A stretch of DNA of 64,000 nucleotides, taken from the NCBI RefSeq assembly GCF_018294505.1, contig NC_057814.1, positions 294,256,059-294,320,058 of the forward strand. The letters are read 5' to 3'. This DNA is from Triticum aestivum. Its lineage: Eukaryota > Streptophyta > Magnoliopsida > Poales > Poaceae. The notes beneath the pieces were generated by a model that had not been told where the DNA came from, did not search any database, and was given only the letters and a program-made list of their open reading frames with translations. Made by a program: the position numbers and the translations under genes. This document shows positions 10,485-21,162 of the stretch, piece by piece (position 1 is the stretch's first letter; each line of letters starts with the position of its first letter).

Positions 10485-10503
10485 GAATTAAGCTTGGGGA
10501 TGC
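10485..10503 (+). other. Polypurine tract of E
   Basis: GGAATTAAGCTTGGGGATGC lies directly before the LTR start TGACACG at 10504. The same tract, inverted, borders LTR1 at 19059 and LTR2 at 41628. Confidence 0.6.
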
Positions 10504-12028
10504 TGACACGTCTTCGTCGTATCTATAATTTTTTATTGTTTCATGCCAATATTCTATAACTTTCATATAACTTTGGTAACTTTTTATATTATTTTTGCGA
10601 CTAACATATTGATCCAATGCCCAGTGCCAGTTCCTGTTTGTTGCATGTTTTTTGTTTCGCAGAAAATCCATATCAAACGGATTCCAAACGTGATAAAAAC
10701 TTACGAATATTTTTTTGGAATATATGTGATTTTTGGGAAAAAGAATCAATGCGAGACGATGCCCGAGGGGGCCACAAGGCAGGGGGCGCGCCCCAGAGGG
10801 TAGGGCGCGCCTTGGGCCCTTGTGGCCACCCTGTAAGGTGGTTTGTGCCCTTCTTCTGGCGCAAGAAAGCTAATATCCAGATAAAAATCGTGTTAAACTT
10901 TCAGCCTAATCGGAGTTACGGATCTCCGAGAATTTAAGAAACAGTGAAAGGCCAGAATCTAGGAGCGCAGAAACAGAAGGAAACAGAGAGAGATCCAATA
11001 TCGGAGGGGATCCCGCCCCTCCGCCGCCATGGAGGCCATGGATCAGAGGGGAAACCCTTCTCCCATCTAGGGGGAATGTCAAGGAAGAAGAAGAAGGAGG
11101 GGGGCTCTCTCCCCCTCTCTCCCGGTGGCGCCGGAACACCGCCGGGGCCATCATCATGACGGCGATCTACACCAACAACTTCACCGCCGTTGTCACCAAC
11201 TCTCTCCCCCTCTATGCAGCGGTGTAACACCTCTTCTCCCCGCTGTAATCTCTACTTAAACATGGTTCTCTATGCTATATATTATTTCCCAATGATGTAT
11301 GGCTATCCTATGATGTTTGAGTAGATCTGTTTTGTCCTATGGGTTGATTGATGATCGTGATTGGTTTGAGTTCATGTTTTATTATTGGTGTTGTCCTATG
11401 GTGCTCTCCGTGTCGCGCAAGCGTGCGGGATCCCCGTTGTAGGGTTTGCAATATGTTCATGGTTTTCTTATTGTCTACATTGCGTGAGTGATAGAAACAC
11501 AAACACAGATAAGTGGGTTATGGCGTATGGGAATAAAGAGGACTTGATACTTTAATGCTATGGTTGGGTTTTACCTTAATGATCTTTAGTAGTTACGGAT
11601 GTTTGCTAGAGTTCCAATCATAAGTGCGTATGATCCAAGAAGAGAAAGTATGTTAGCTTATGCCTCTCCCTCATATAAAATCGCAATAATGGTTACCGGT
11701 CTAGTTATCGATTGCCTAGGGACACATAACTTTCTTGTGACAATAAGCTCTCTACTAAAACTAACTTAGTTGTGTCTTTATCTAAACAACCCCTAGTTTT
11801 TATTTACATTCTTTTTATTATATTGCAAACCTATCCTATCACGCCTACAAAGTACTTCTAGTTTCATGCTTGTTCTAGATAAAGTGAACGTTAAGTGCGC
11901 GTAGAGTTGTATCGGTGGTCGATAGAACTTGAAGGGAATACAAATCCTACCTTTAGCTCCTCGTTGGGTTCGACACTCTTATTTATCAAGAAAGTCTACA
12001 AATGATCCCCTATACTTGTGGGTTATCA
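10504..12028 (+). repeat. LTR of E (WHAM/Sabrina-like)
   Basis: The 1,525-bp LTR opens TGACACGTCTTCGTCG and closes GTGGGTTATCA. After it the sequence changes at once to reverse transcriptase of F, with no primer-binding site. It is therefore either the 3' LTR of an insertion into F or a 5' LTR whose leader and gag were deleted. If it is an insertion, the duplication would be AATAC (12029-12033). Short ORFs within it are not credible genes. Confidence 0.75.
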
Positions 12029-12327
12029 AATACTAAAGCTCCTGGAAGCAGGTATAATTTATCCTATTGCTGATAGTAGATGGGTAAGTCATGTTCATTG
12101 TGTCCCTAAGAAGGGGGGTATTACTGTTGTTCCTAATGATAAAAATGAATTGATTCGACAAAGAACTATCACTTGTTATAGAATGGTAATTGATTTTAGA
12201 AAATTAAACAAAGCTACTGGGAAAGATCATTATCCTCTACCATTTATTGATCAAATACTAGAAAGACTATCAAAACATACACATTTCTTCTTTCTAGATG
12301 GATACTTTGGTTTTTCTCAAATACCTG
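12029..12327 (+). pseudogene. Athila-type Gypsy reverse transcriptase, N-terminal part (element F)
   Basis: The frame reads as the first part of a Gypsy reverse transcriptase. Visible motifs are KLLEAGIIYPIADSRWVS, VHCVPKKGGITVV, VIDFRKLNKAT and DGYFGFSQIPV. It is open here, but nothing upstream (gag, protease) is present, and it is cut at 12327 by element C. The same gene continues at 62340, after the second copy of the ACCTG duplication, with the CPFGTF and MPFGLCNAPATFQ motifs. The style (Athila clade) matches Sabrina/WHAM-type elements. Confidence 0.85.
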
Positions 12328-13004
12328 TGTAACATCCCAAATTTTCAATTTGGAATGTTATACATAGGTCATCATAAGCATTACATATTTTATTTGCATT
12401 TCGTTTGTGATCCTAGAAATCCTAAGCAACTCAAGGACCCATGGAGAGAGTTGGGGATTTCATTTATTTTCATATTTGAATTTTTCTCAAATTTGAAAAG
12501 AGGATCAATTTGGTTTTAATAATTTTTATCTCCGAAATATTTCCAATATAAAAATAAAAGAGGGGAGATAAAATGACTTCTCCAAAATAAAAGAAATATT
12601 GGAGGAAAAATATTAAAAATCAAATAAATAATTTATTTGGTTTTTTATTGCTATTATATTTCAATTAGAAAAATATGTATTTTTCAAAATTGCAATTTTA
12701 GGCAAGGAAAATGTTCACTTTGTTCTAAATATTTTATTTAGACGGTGAAAATTGTTTTTGGCATTTTTTTAGAATTTATTTTTATATTTATTTAGGAACT
12801 TTCCTTCTCGGCAGAATTTGTTTAAAAAAATGCGTCGCCCGACTAGGCCAACGACCCAGCCGAGCGGGCCGAAGCCCAGCGCGCCGCCGCCTCCCGCTCC
12901 GGCTCGGGAGCAGACTCCCGAGCGGCACCGCCGCCATGGACGCCGTGTCCGTCCCGGACACGCGCCGCCGCCCCCTCGCCCAAGTCAGACCACCCCCCGA
13001 GGCC

Positions 13005-13012
13005 TTTAAATA
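13005..13012 (+). promoter_or_regulatory. TATA box in the 5' LTR of C
   Basis: TTTAAATA within GGCCTTTAAATACC is conserved at 59410-59417 and 60639-60646 in the two 3' LTR copies, directly before the GC-rich transcribed leader. Confidence 0.6.
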
Positions 13013-13137
13013 CCAAGCCATCGCCGCCTCCTCTCTCCACCCTGAACCCGTAGCCCCGCCGCCGCAACCACCACCGCCGCAGCCACCACCCCGCGCCGCC
13101 AGCTACCCCGTCGCGCCGCGCCGCCCGCTACCCCTTC

Positions 13138-13486
13138 NNNNNNNNNNNNNNNNNNNNNNNNNNNNNNNNNNNNNNNNNNNNNNNNNNNNNNNNNNNNNNN
13201 NNNNNNNNNNNNNNNNNNNNNNNNNNNNNNNNNNNNNNNNNNNNNNNNNNNNNNNNNNNNNNNNNNNNNNNNNNNNNNNNNNNNNNNNNNNNNNNNNNNN
13301 NNNNNNNNNNNNNNNNNNNNNNNNNNNNNNNNNNNNNNNNNNNNNNNNNNNNNNNNNNNNNNNNNNNNNNNNNNNNNNNNNNNNNNNNNNNNNNNNNNNN
13401 NNNNNNNNNNNNNNNNNNNNNNNNNNNNNNNNNNNNNNNNNNNNNNNNNNNNNNNNNNNNNNNNNNNNNNNNNNNNNNNNNNNNNN
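13138..13486. other. Assembly gap (349 N)
   Basis: The gap lies in the GC-rich leader of the 5' LTR of C. In the 3' copy the matching stretch, between the flanks at about 60753 and 60832, is only about 80 bp, so the gap is probably over-sized. Confidence 0.95.
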
Positions 13487-15404
13487 GCCGTTGACCCCGC
13501 CGACCCGCCGGTTTTTTTCGGTTTAGGTATAAACCGTTCGGTTTTTTTAAAACCGTAGATCGTTTTTTTTCGAATTACATCGGTTCGTTTTTCTCGGTTT
13601 TCTTCGGTTAGTTTTATTTTACGAACGTTCGTTCGTTTAGATCTGTTAACGAACGTATTCGTTCGTTAGTCTCTCTTAGCGGACGTTCGTCCGGTAGATT
13701 TTTCTTTTTCTGTTTGTTTTCGCCAGGGACCTATCCACGATTATTTTATCGCAGATTAGCCCCTGATCTTCAAACCCTCGCAACTTTTTAACCATTCTTC
13801 CAAATCCAGTGAAACCAACGCCAAAATCTTCGTCTTGAGCCCCTCTTTCTAGTTAATCAACTTGAACATGGTTTTGACAATTTAAAATTTGGTTTCAAGC
13901 ATATTTGAATTCGAAGTTCTTTTGACCATAGTTTCAGTTCCATAGCTCTGATTCGATTGATTCTTTTTGCATATCGAAGCTCTTTAGTTGAACTTTCAGA
14001 TTTGATTTTTTTCTCATTTGAGTTTTACCCGTGCATCTATGCTTGAGTGCTTATGTATGCTATTGTTTGTTTGCGATAGAATTCCCAAAGTGCAAAGCAT
14101 GCTACTACGAGTCTCTAGGGTTTACAGATTGTCAGCAAGGCAAGTAACACATTGATCATACTCTTTTCATACCCAGTTTTTATGCATTAGTTACAATCCT
14201 CAAACACTGCAAGGTTAGGATGTGATTAACTTGTGGGTATTGGGAAGTAGATGATGAGGTAGAACCTATTGCCCTTTTGTTATCAAACCTTCGGAGTTAC
14301 TTCTACGTTATGCTTAGGTTGCTATGCTATGCTCGTAGACGTGGTTTGGTTTGAGTGATCCAGGATAGATGTGAGATTATTAATTAATGGTTAACTTAAG
14401 GTGGCTACTTAATACACATCTGGGTGGATTGGTTGCGGGCACCTGGGGATATACCAGTGTTGTCCTTTGGTTCGCCACCCAGGATCAAAGGGATCATAAG
14501 ATTATTCATGCTAGAAACTTCCGTGTGCAGCCACAAGCTATTATGGGCTCTAGCATAGTTGAGTATGTTGCATGACCTCTTTCAGTGGTAGGCTAGCAGA
14601 TGTAGGGGAAAGTAGGTGTAACTGTCTACCTAGAGTAAAGAGTTAATGTTTCTGAAAGACTGTGTCTCGGTCATCCGTTTCTCAAACACCATGTAGTGCG
14701 AGAAATCCAACGGAGGAGATCGAGTCTTGTGGGGAAAAGTGCGCAAACCTCTGTAGAGTGTACAAACTAATCATGGTTAGCCGTGTCCCCGGTTATGGAC
14801 ATCTTGAGTATCTGGTTCTTGGACAATCATGTTGATCTCATCACTCTAAATTAATATGATGGGTTGTTAATTACTGCTTAATTGGGATTGAGATGGGGTT
14901 ACCATTCTCAATGTTTTATCAACTACCATGAAAGTTAAATAAAATCTATTCCTTTGTTGTAGGGAAAATTGGCTTTATGCAAAATATTAATCTTACAGCT
15001 TTCCCCAGCCATATATGCATGTAGTGATAGCATTTACTTGTTCATTTGCTCTACTGTGTTATATTGCCAGCATATTCCATGTGCTGACCCGTTTCGGGCT
15101 GCAACATATCATGTTGCAGACTTTTCAGACGAAGAGTAAGGTGCGCTACATCGTTGTTGTGCACTCAGCTATGCCGTTGGAGTTGATGTACTCACTTTAT
15201 CTTCCAAGTCTTCCGCTGTCATCTTATTTAGATGGCCTTAAGCCATATTATTGTATTAAGTTCTCTTTTGAGACATTCAATGTAATAAGTGTGTGATTGC
15301 ACTCTGTTATAAATCCTTCAAGTACTGTGTGTGTTAGCATTACCGATCCATGGATGACACTTATACACAGAGATTTGACCGTTTGAGGTCGGATCACTAC
15401 AAGA

Positions 15405-15418
15405 TGGTATCAGAGCAC
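15405..15418 (+). other. Primer-binding site of C (initiator tRNA-Met)
   Basis: TGGTATCAGAGCAC, three bases after the LTR end, is the standard complement of the 3' end of plant initiator tRNA-Met. Confidence 0.9.
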
Positions 15419-15508
15419 ACGCTGATTGTAGGACACGACCACTAAGAAAAGCCATAGGTCAATCTTCTCTACCCATTTCTGACTCCTCTCCATTTTCTAC
15501 TCTATAGG

Positions 15509-16236
15509 ATGGCAGACTCAAGGAACAAGTTTGCACAACCGGATGAAGACACACCTTTTGGGAGACACTTGAAGGAAGTCACTAGGTACCTGAACATCGG
15601 AATACCAAGCTTCACCGGGACCTACACCGCCACTTTACCAGAAGAGGAGCGTTGGATGATTCGAGTTCAAGTTCCAGGAAGGACATTCACGCCAGTTACT
15701 GAGCCCATAGAGTTTTCCTTTGATGCACCAACCTGGAGTCTAGGTAAGAGCATGGCAGCCCACATCGCCATGGGACGCATCGATGAAGTTTATCACAAGG
15801 ATCTTAAGGACACCATCTACCAGATATGTGGGCGCCGAGATGAGCAATGGGAGATGATCAGCACCAGGAGGGACAGGTCCATTGCAGCTTTCGTCCAGGA
15901 GTTAAACCAGCACATTCGACGCTAGGAGAACCAAATGTGCGCAAACATGATAGATCTGAAGAAGGTGATTACCAGGAACATGGAGCTAGAAGAGGAACTC
16001 AAGTCTACACGCGACGGATATGAGGAGGAAATCACAATACTAGTGGAGAAGAATGACGACCTGACAAGGAAGCTAGGAGTATTCATGGGAGACCCGCGCC
16101 AGGAGGAGATGACGACCATCCTGAGGACTACATCATCATTGACGACACCGACTCCGACCCCGACAGTAGTGATGATGATTATGAAGACGAAGCTGGAGCG
16201 GATATCATGGAGTCTTCCACCGATCAAAATTTCTAG
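15509..16236 (+). pseudogene. Extra ORF (ORF1) upstream of gag in C
   Basis: The frame starts MADSRNKFAQPDEDTPFGRH at 15509, about 90 nt after the primer site. An in-frame TAG at 15923 is followed in the same frame by a Glu/Lys-rich stretch likely to form a coiled coil (about 15935-16085). Near 16095-16115 the frame shifts to a strongly acidic tail (IIIDDTDSDPDSSDDDYEDE) that ends at TAG 16234-16236. The ancestral protein would be about 240 residues: globular N-terminus, coiled coil, acidic tail. It is not gag, which starts at 16436. I do not recognise a named family. Confidence 0.6.
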
Positions 16237-16435
16237 TAGACCACCATATTATTAGTAGTATTCCTCCATGTATATAGTAGTAGTCCGAGCACTTCTGTAA
16301 CAATAGTTAGATTGATTGTATGCCCTTGTTTGAATTGATTGGTGTGATATGAATGTGTTTGTCTCATGTGTATATGGGTAGTGCTTTCTCACTAGACCTC
16401 ACTCTATTCTAATCTATCCCCTCTAAACCTACCAG

Positions 16436-17486
16436 ATGCCTCCAAGACGTGACCCCAGATTTGTCTTCCCACCGGAGCTCACTCAGTTGATCCAACAGCA
16501 GAATGCCTTGATGCAGCTACTAGTCCAGAACCAAGGCAACAACAACAACCCACCACCACCACATCCAGTTGACAACTTAGCCCGTTTTCTGAGGTTGCAA
16601 CCGCCGGTGTTTTTCAGTAGCACTGAGCTGATAGTTGCTGATGACTGGCTACGCAGGATTGGAAGGGAGTTGACCACCGCAGGTTGCACAGATGCTGAGA
16701 AGGTGTGTTTTGCCGCACATCAGTTGGATGGACCCGCAGCCTCATGGTGGGAAAATTACACAGCCACTTTCCCTATAGCCAATGTCACTTGGGATCAGTT
16801 TCAGCAAGCGTTCCGCACTGCACATGTCTCAACTGGAGCTATGAGCATGAAGAAGCGTGAGTTTCGCAAGTTACGCCAGGGAAATCGTACTGTGGGGCAG
16901 TACGTGGATGAGTTCAGTAAGTTAGCTCGCTATGCCCCGGATGATGTGGCCACCGATGCCGTGAAGCAGGAGAAGTTTATGGAACGGTTGAATGATGAGA
17001 TGCGTATGCAGTTGATGGTAGCGACATTCGCTAACTACCAGGAGTTGGTGGACAAGGCTCTTATGATTGAAGGGAAGCATCAACAAATAGAGAGCCGGAA
17101 GAGGAAGTATGGACAAGGGAAGTACAATTCAGGAGCTCAGCAGAAGCCTTGTTTTACCCTGAACTCGGGAGGATATACCCATAACCATCGAGGCCACACT
17201 CACAATGGAGGAAGTTCACATAACCACAGTGGCTCCAGGGACGGAATGGGAATGGAGCATGTAGCAACCAGAACCACTCTAACCCAGCCACACCCGCCAA
17301 GAAGGACCAAAGTCACATTAGTTGTTTCAAGTGCTGGAAGACTGGACATTATGCCAATGAGTGTCCTGAAGCAAAGAATGGAAATGGCAATGGAAGCTCT
17401 GGAAAGAAGCCCAACCCTTTTAACAGGGGACAAGTGAACCATGTGAACGTGGAGGAGGTTGAAGAGCAGCGAGATGCAGTTATTGG
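16436..17486 (+). pseudogene. Gag of C, frameshifted and cut by the Sabrina-like array
   Basis: The frame from 16436 encodes a capsid-type retrotransposon gag: LDGPAASWWENYTATFP, then WDQFQQAFRTAHVSTGAMS, EFRKLRQGNRTVGQYVDEF and LMVATFANYQELVDKAL. A frameshift between about 17240 and 17266 moves the C-terminus out of frame. In the other frame an intact CCHC zinc knuckle (C-x2-C-x4-H-x4-C) sits at 17323-17364. The reading continues to 17486, where the ATTGG duplication and LTR1 interrupt it; the protease side resumes at 51349. Confidence 0.9.
17482..17486 (+). other. Target-site duplication ATTGG (left) of the Sabrina-like array
   Basis: ATTGG precedes LTR1 and is repeated at 51344-51348 directly after LTR3. 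Removing the array and one copy rejoins C's gag-protease reading. Confidence 0.95.
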
Positions 17487-19058
17487 TGCTACCTCTTGAG
17501 CACTGCGTTGGTTTCCCCTTGAAGAGGAAAGGGTGATGCAGCAAAGTAGCGTAAGTATTTCCCTCAGTTTTTGAGAACCAAGGTATCAATCCAGTAGGAG
17601 GCCACGCACGAGTCCCTCGCACCTACACAAACAAATAAATCCTCGCAACCAACGCAATAAAGGGGTTGTCAATCCCTTCACGGTCACTTACAAGAGTGAG
17701 ATCTGATAGATATGATAAGATAATATTTTTGGTATTTTTATGATAAAGATGCAAAGTAAAGAAAGCAAAATAAAGACTACGCTAGAAATAACTTGTTGAC
17801 GGGAGATTAATATGATGGAAAATAGACCCGGGGGCCATAGGTTTCACTAGTGACTTCTCTCAAGAGCATAAGTATTACGGTGGGTGAATAAACTACTGTT
17901 GAGCAATTGACAGAATTGAGCATAGTTATGAGAATATCTAGGTATGATCATGTATATAGGCATCACGTCTGAGACAAGTAGACCGACTCCTGCCTGCATT
18001 TACTACTATTACTCCACACATCGACCGCTATCCAGCATGCATCTAGAGTATTAAGTTCATAAGAACAGAGTAACGCTTTAAGTAAGATGACATGATGTAG
18101 AGGGATAAACTCATGCAATATGATATAAACCCCATCTTGTTATCCTCGATGGCAACAATACAATATGTGCCTTGCTGCCCCAACTGTCACTGGGAAAGGA
18201 CACCGCAAAATTGAACCCAAAGCTAAGCACTTCTCCCATTGCAAGAAAGATCAATATAGTAGGCCGAACCAAACTGATAATTCAAAGAGACTTGCAAAGA
18301 TAACCAATCATACATAAAAGAATTCAGAGAAGATTCAAATATTGTTCATAGATAAACTTGATCATAAACCCACAATTCATCGGTCTCAACAAACACACCG
18401 CAAAATAAGATTACATCTAATAGATCTCCACAAGAGAGGGGGAGAACATTTTATTGAGATCCAAAAAGAGAGAAGAAGCCATCTAGCTAATAACTATGGA
18501 CCCGAAGGTATGAGGTAAACTACTCACACATCATCGAAGAGGCTATGGTGTTGATGTAGAAGCCCTCCATGATCGATGCCCCCTCCGGCGGAGCTCCGGA
18601 AAAGGCCCCAAGATGGGATCTCACGGGTACAGAAGGTTGCGGCGGTGGAATTAGGTTTTTGGCTCCGTGTCTGGTAGTTTGGGGGTACGTAGGTATATAT
18701 AGGAGGAAGAAGTATGTCGGTGGAGCAACGTGGGGCCCACGAGGGTGGAGGGCGCGCCTAGGGGGGTAGGCGCGCCCCCTACCTCGTGCCCTCCTGGTTG
18801 ATGTCTTGACGTAGGGTCCAAGTCCTCTGGATTAGGTTCGTTCCGAAAATCACGTTCCCGAAGGTTTCATTCCGTTTGATATTCTTTTTCTGCGGAACTC
18901 TGAAATAGGCAAAAACAGCAATTCTGGGTTGGGCCTCCAGTTAATATGTTACTCCCAAAAATAATATAAAAGTGTATAATAAAGCCCATTAATGTCCAAA
19001 ACAGAATATAATATAGCATGGAACAATAAAAAATTATAGATATGTTGGAGACGTATCA
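17487..19058 (-). repeat. LTR1 of the Sabrina-like array
   Basis: This is the 3'-most LTR on the minus strand, 1,572 bp, with plus-strand ends TGCTACC and ACGTATCA. Compared with LTR2 and LTR3 it lacks an 11-bp segment near 18880. A minus-strand TATA-like TATATATA lies near 18695. The short plus-strand ORF at 18569 recurs in all three LTRs but is antisense and not credible. Confidence 0.92.
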
Positions 19059-21162
19059 AGCATCCCCAAGCTTAATTCCTGCTCGTCCTCGAGTAGGTAA
19101 ATGATAAAAACAGAATATTTGATGTGGAATGCTACTTGGCATAATTTCAATGTAATTCTCCTAATTGTGGTATGAATATTCAGATCTGAAAGATTCAAGA
19201 TAAAGGTTTAATATTGACATAAAAGTAATAATACTTCAAGCATACTAACTAAGCAATTATGTCCTCTTAAAATAACATGGCCAAAGAAAGTTCATCCCTA
19301 CAAAATCATATAGTTTAGTCATGCTCCATTTTTGTCACACAAGAATGCTCTCATCATGCACAACCCCGATGACAAGCCAAGCAATTGTTTCATACTTTAG
19401 TAATCTCAAACTTTTTTCAACCTTCACGCAATACATGAGCGTGAGCCATGGATATAGCACTATGGGTGGAATAGAATATAATGATGGGGGTTATGTGGAG
19501 AAGACAAAAAAGGAGAAAGTCTCACATCAACGTGGCTAATCAATGAGCTATGGAGATGCCCATCGATTGATGTTAATGCAAGGAGTAGGGATTGCCATGC
19601 AACGGATGCACTAGAGTTATAAATGCATGAAAGCTCAACAAAAGAAACTAAGTGGGTGTGCATACAACTTGCTTGCTCACGAAGACCTAGGGCATTTGTG
19701 GAAGCCCGTTGTTGGAATATACAAGCCAAGTTCTATAATGAAAAATTCCCACTAGTATATGAAAGTGACAAAACAAGAGAATCTCTATCATGAAGATCAT
19801 GGTGCTACTTTGAATCACAAGTGTGAAAAAAAGGATAGTAGCATTGTCCCTTTTTATTCTCTTTTTTTGCCTTCCTTTTTTTTATTTAGCCTTTTTCTTT
19901 TTTTGGGACAATGCTCTATGAATGATGCTCATCACACTTCTATTTATTTACAACTCAATGATTACAACTCGATACTAGAACAAAGTATGACTCTATATGA
20001 ATGCCTCCGGCGGTATACCAGGATAGCAATAAATCAAGAGTGACATGTATGAAAAATTATGAACGGTGGCTTTGCCACAAATACAATGTCAACTACATGA
20101 TCATGCAAAGCAATATGACAATGATGAGCGTGTCATAATAAACGGAATGGTGGAAAGTTGCATGGCAATATATCTGGGAATGGCTATGGAAATGCCATAA
20201 TAGGTAGGTATGGTGGCTGTTTTGAGGAAGATATAAGGAGGTTTATGTGTGAAAGAGCGTATCATATCACGGGGTTTGGATGCACCGGCGAAGTTTGCAC
20301 CAACTCTCAATGTGAGAAAGGGCAATGCACGGTACCGAAGAGGCTAGCAATGATGGAAGGGTAAGAGTGCGTATAATCCATGGACTCAACATTAGTCATA
20401 AAGAACGCACATAGTTATTGCAAAAATCTACAAGTCATCAAAAACCAAGCACTATGCGCATGCTCCTAGGGGGATAGATTGGTAGGAAAAGACTATCGCT
20501 CGTCCCCTACCGCCACTCATAAGGAGGACAATCAAAGAACACCTCATGTTTCAAATTTGTTACATAACGTTTACCTTACGTGCATGCTATGGGACTTGCA
20601 AACTTCAACACAAGTATTTCTCAAATTCACAACTACTCAACTAGCACAACTTTAATATCACTACCTCCATATCTCAAAACGATCATCAAGCATCAAACTT
20701 CTCTTAGCATTCAGCACACTCATAAGAAAGTTTTTTACTAGTCTTGAATACCTAACGTATTAGGATTAATTTCCCAATTTAAGCAAATTACCATGCTGTT
20801 TAAGACTCTCAAAATAATATAAGTGAAGCATGAGAGAATAATAGTTTCTATAAAACAAAACCACCGCCGTGCTCTAAAAGATATAAGTGAAGCACTAGAG
20901 CAAAAACTATATAGCTCAAAGGATATAAGTGAAGCGCATAGAGTATTCTAATAAATTCCGAATCATGTGTGTGTCTCTCAAAAGGTGTGTTCAACAAAGA
21001 TGATTGTGGTAAAATAAAAAGCAAAGACTCAAATCATACAAGACACTCCAAGCAAAACACATATCATGTGGTGAATAAAAATAGAGCTCCAACTAAAGTT
21101 ACCGATGGAAGTAGACGAAAGAGGGGATGCCTTCCGGGGCATCCCCAAGCTTTGGCTTTTTG
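19059..21162 (-). mobile_element. Int1 of the array, 3' segment (polypurine side)
   Basis: About 2.1 kb without a gene lies between LTR1 and Copia A. The end next to LTR1 is the polypurine tract. GATATAAGTGAAGC-type words recur at about 20822, 20880 and 20920. TTTTG at 21158-21162 is the left duplication of Copia A. The matching int2 DNA is 41628-43447 plus 47697-47960. Confidence 0.85.

Larger units (their letters stand above)
9576..12028 (+). mobile_element. 3' part and LTR of a WHAM/Sabrina-like Gypsy element (E)
   Basis: From about 9576 to 10503 the sequence matches, in opposite orientation, the 3' internal region next to LTR1 and LTR2 of the Sabrina-like array (for example 19059-19900). 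It ends in a polypurine-like tract, then an LTR at 10504-12028. The 5' end is missing: GC-rich G sequence precedes it. E's LTR differs strongly from LTR1-3, so it is a related but distinct family. Nothing in it is coding. Confidence 0.75.
12328..15401 (+). repeat. 5' LTR of C
   Basis: The LTR starts TGTAACATCC and ends ACTACA three bases before the primer site. It contains a TATA box at 13005, a GC-rich leader with an assembly gap at 13138-13486, then a palindrome-rich stretch of ACGAACG/CGTTCGT words at about 13617-13695. It aligns with 58736-60059 and 60060-62334. A 93-codon hydrophobic frame at 15015-15296 is retained in the 3' LTR (61948-62229), but LTR copies share descent, so that is not evidence of coding. 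Confidence 0.9.

Noticed and set aside
12936..13526. Frame spanning the assembly gap
   Set aside because: Most of its residues are unknown bases.
15015..15296. 93-codon hydrophobic frame kept in both C LTRs (also 61948-62229)
   Set aside because: Both LTRs descend from one template, so an open frame in both is expected without selection; no start context or motif.
18569..18769. Short ORF repeated in LTR1, LTR2 and LTR3
   Set aside because: It is antisense to the element and its repetition only reflects LTR identity.
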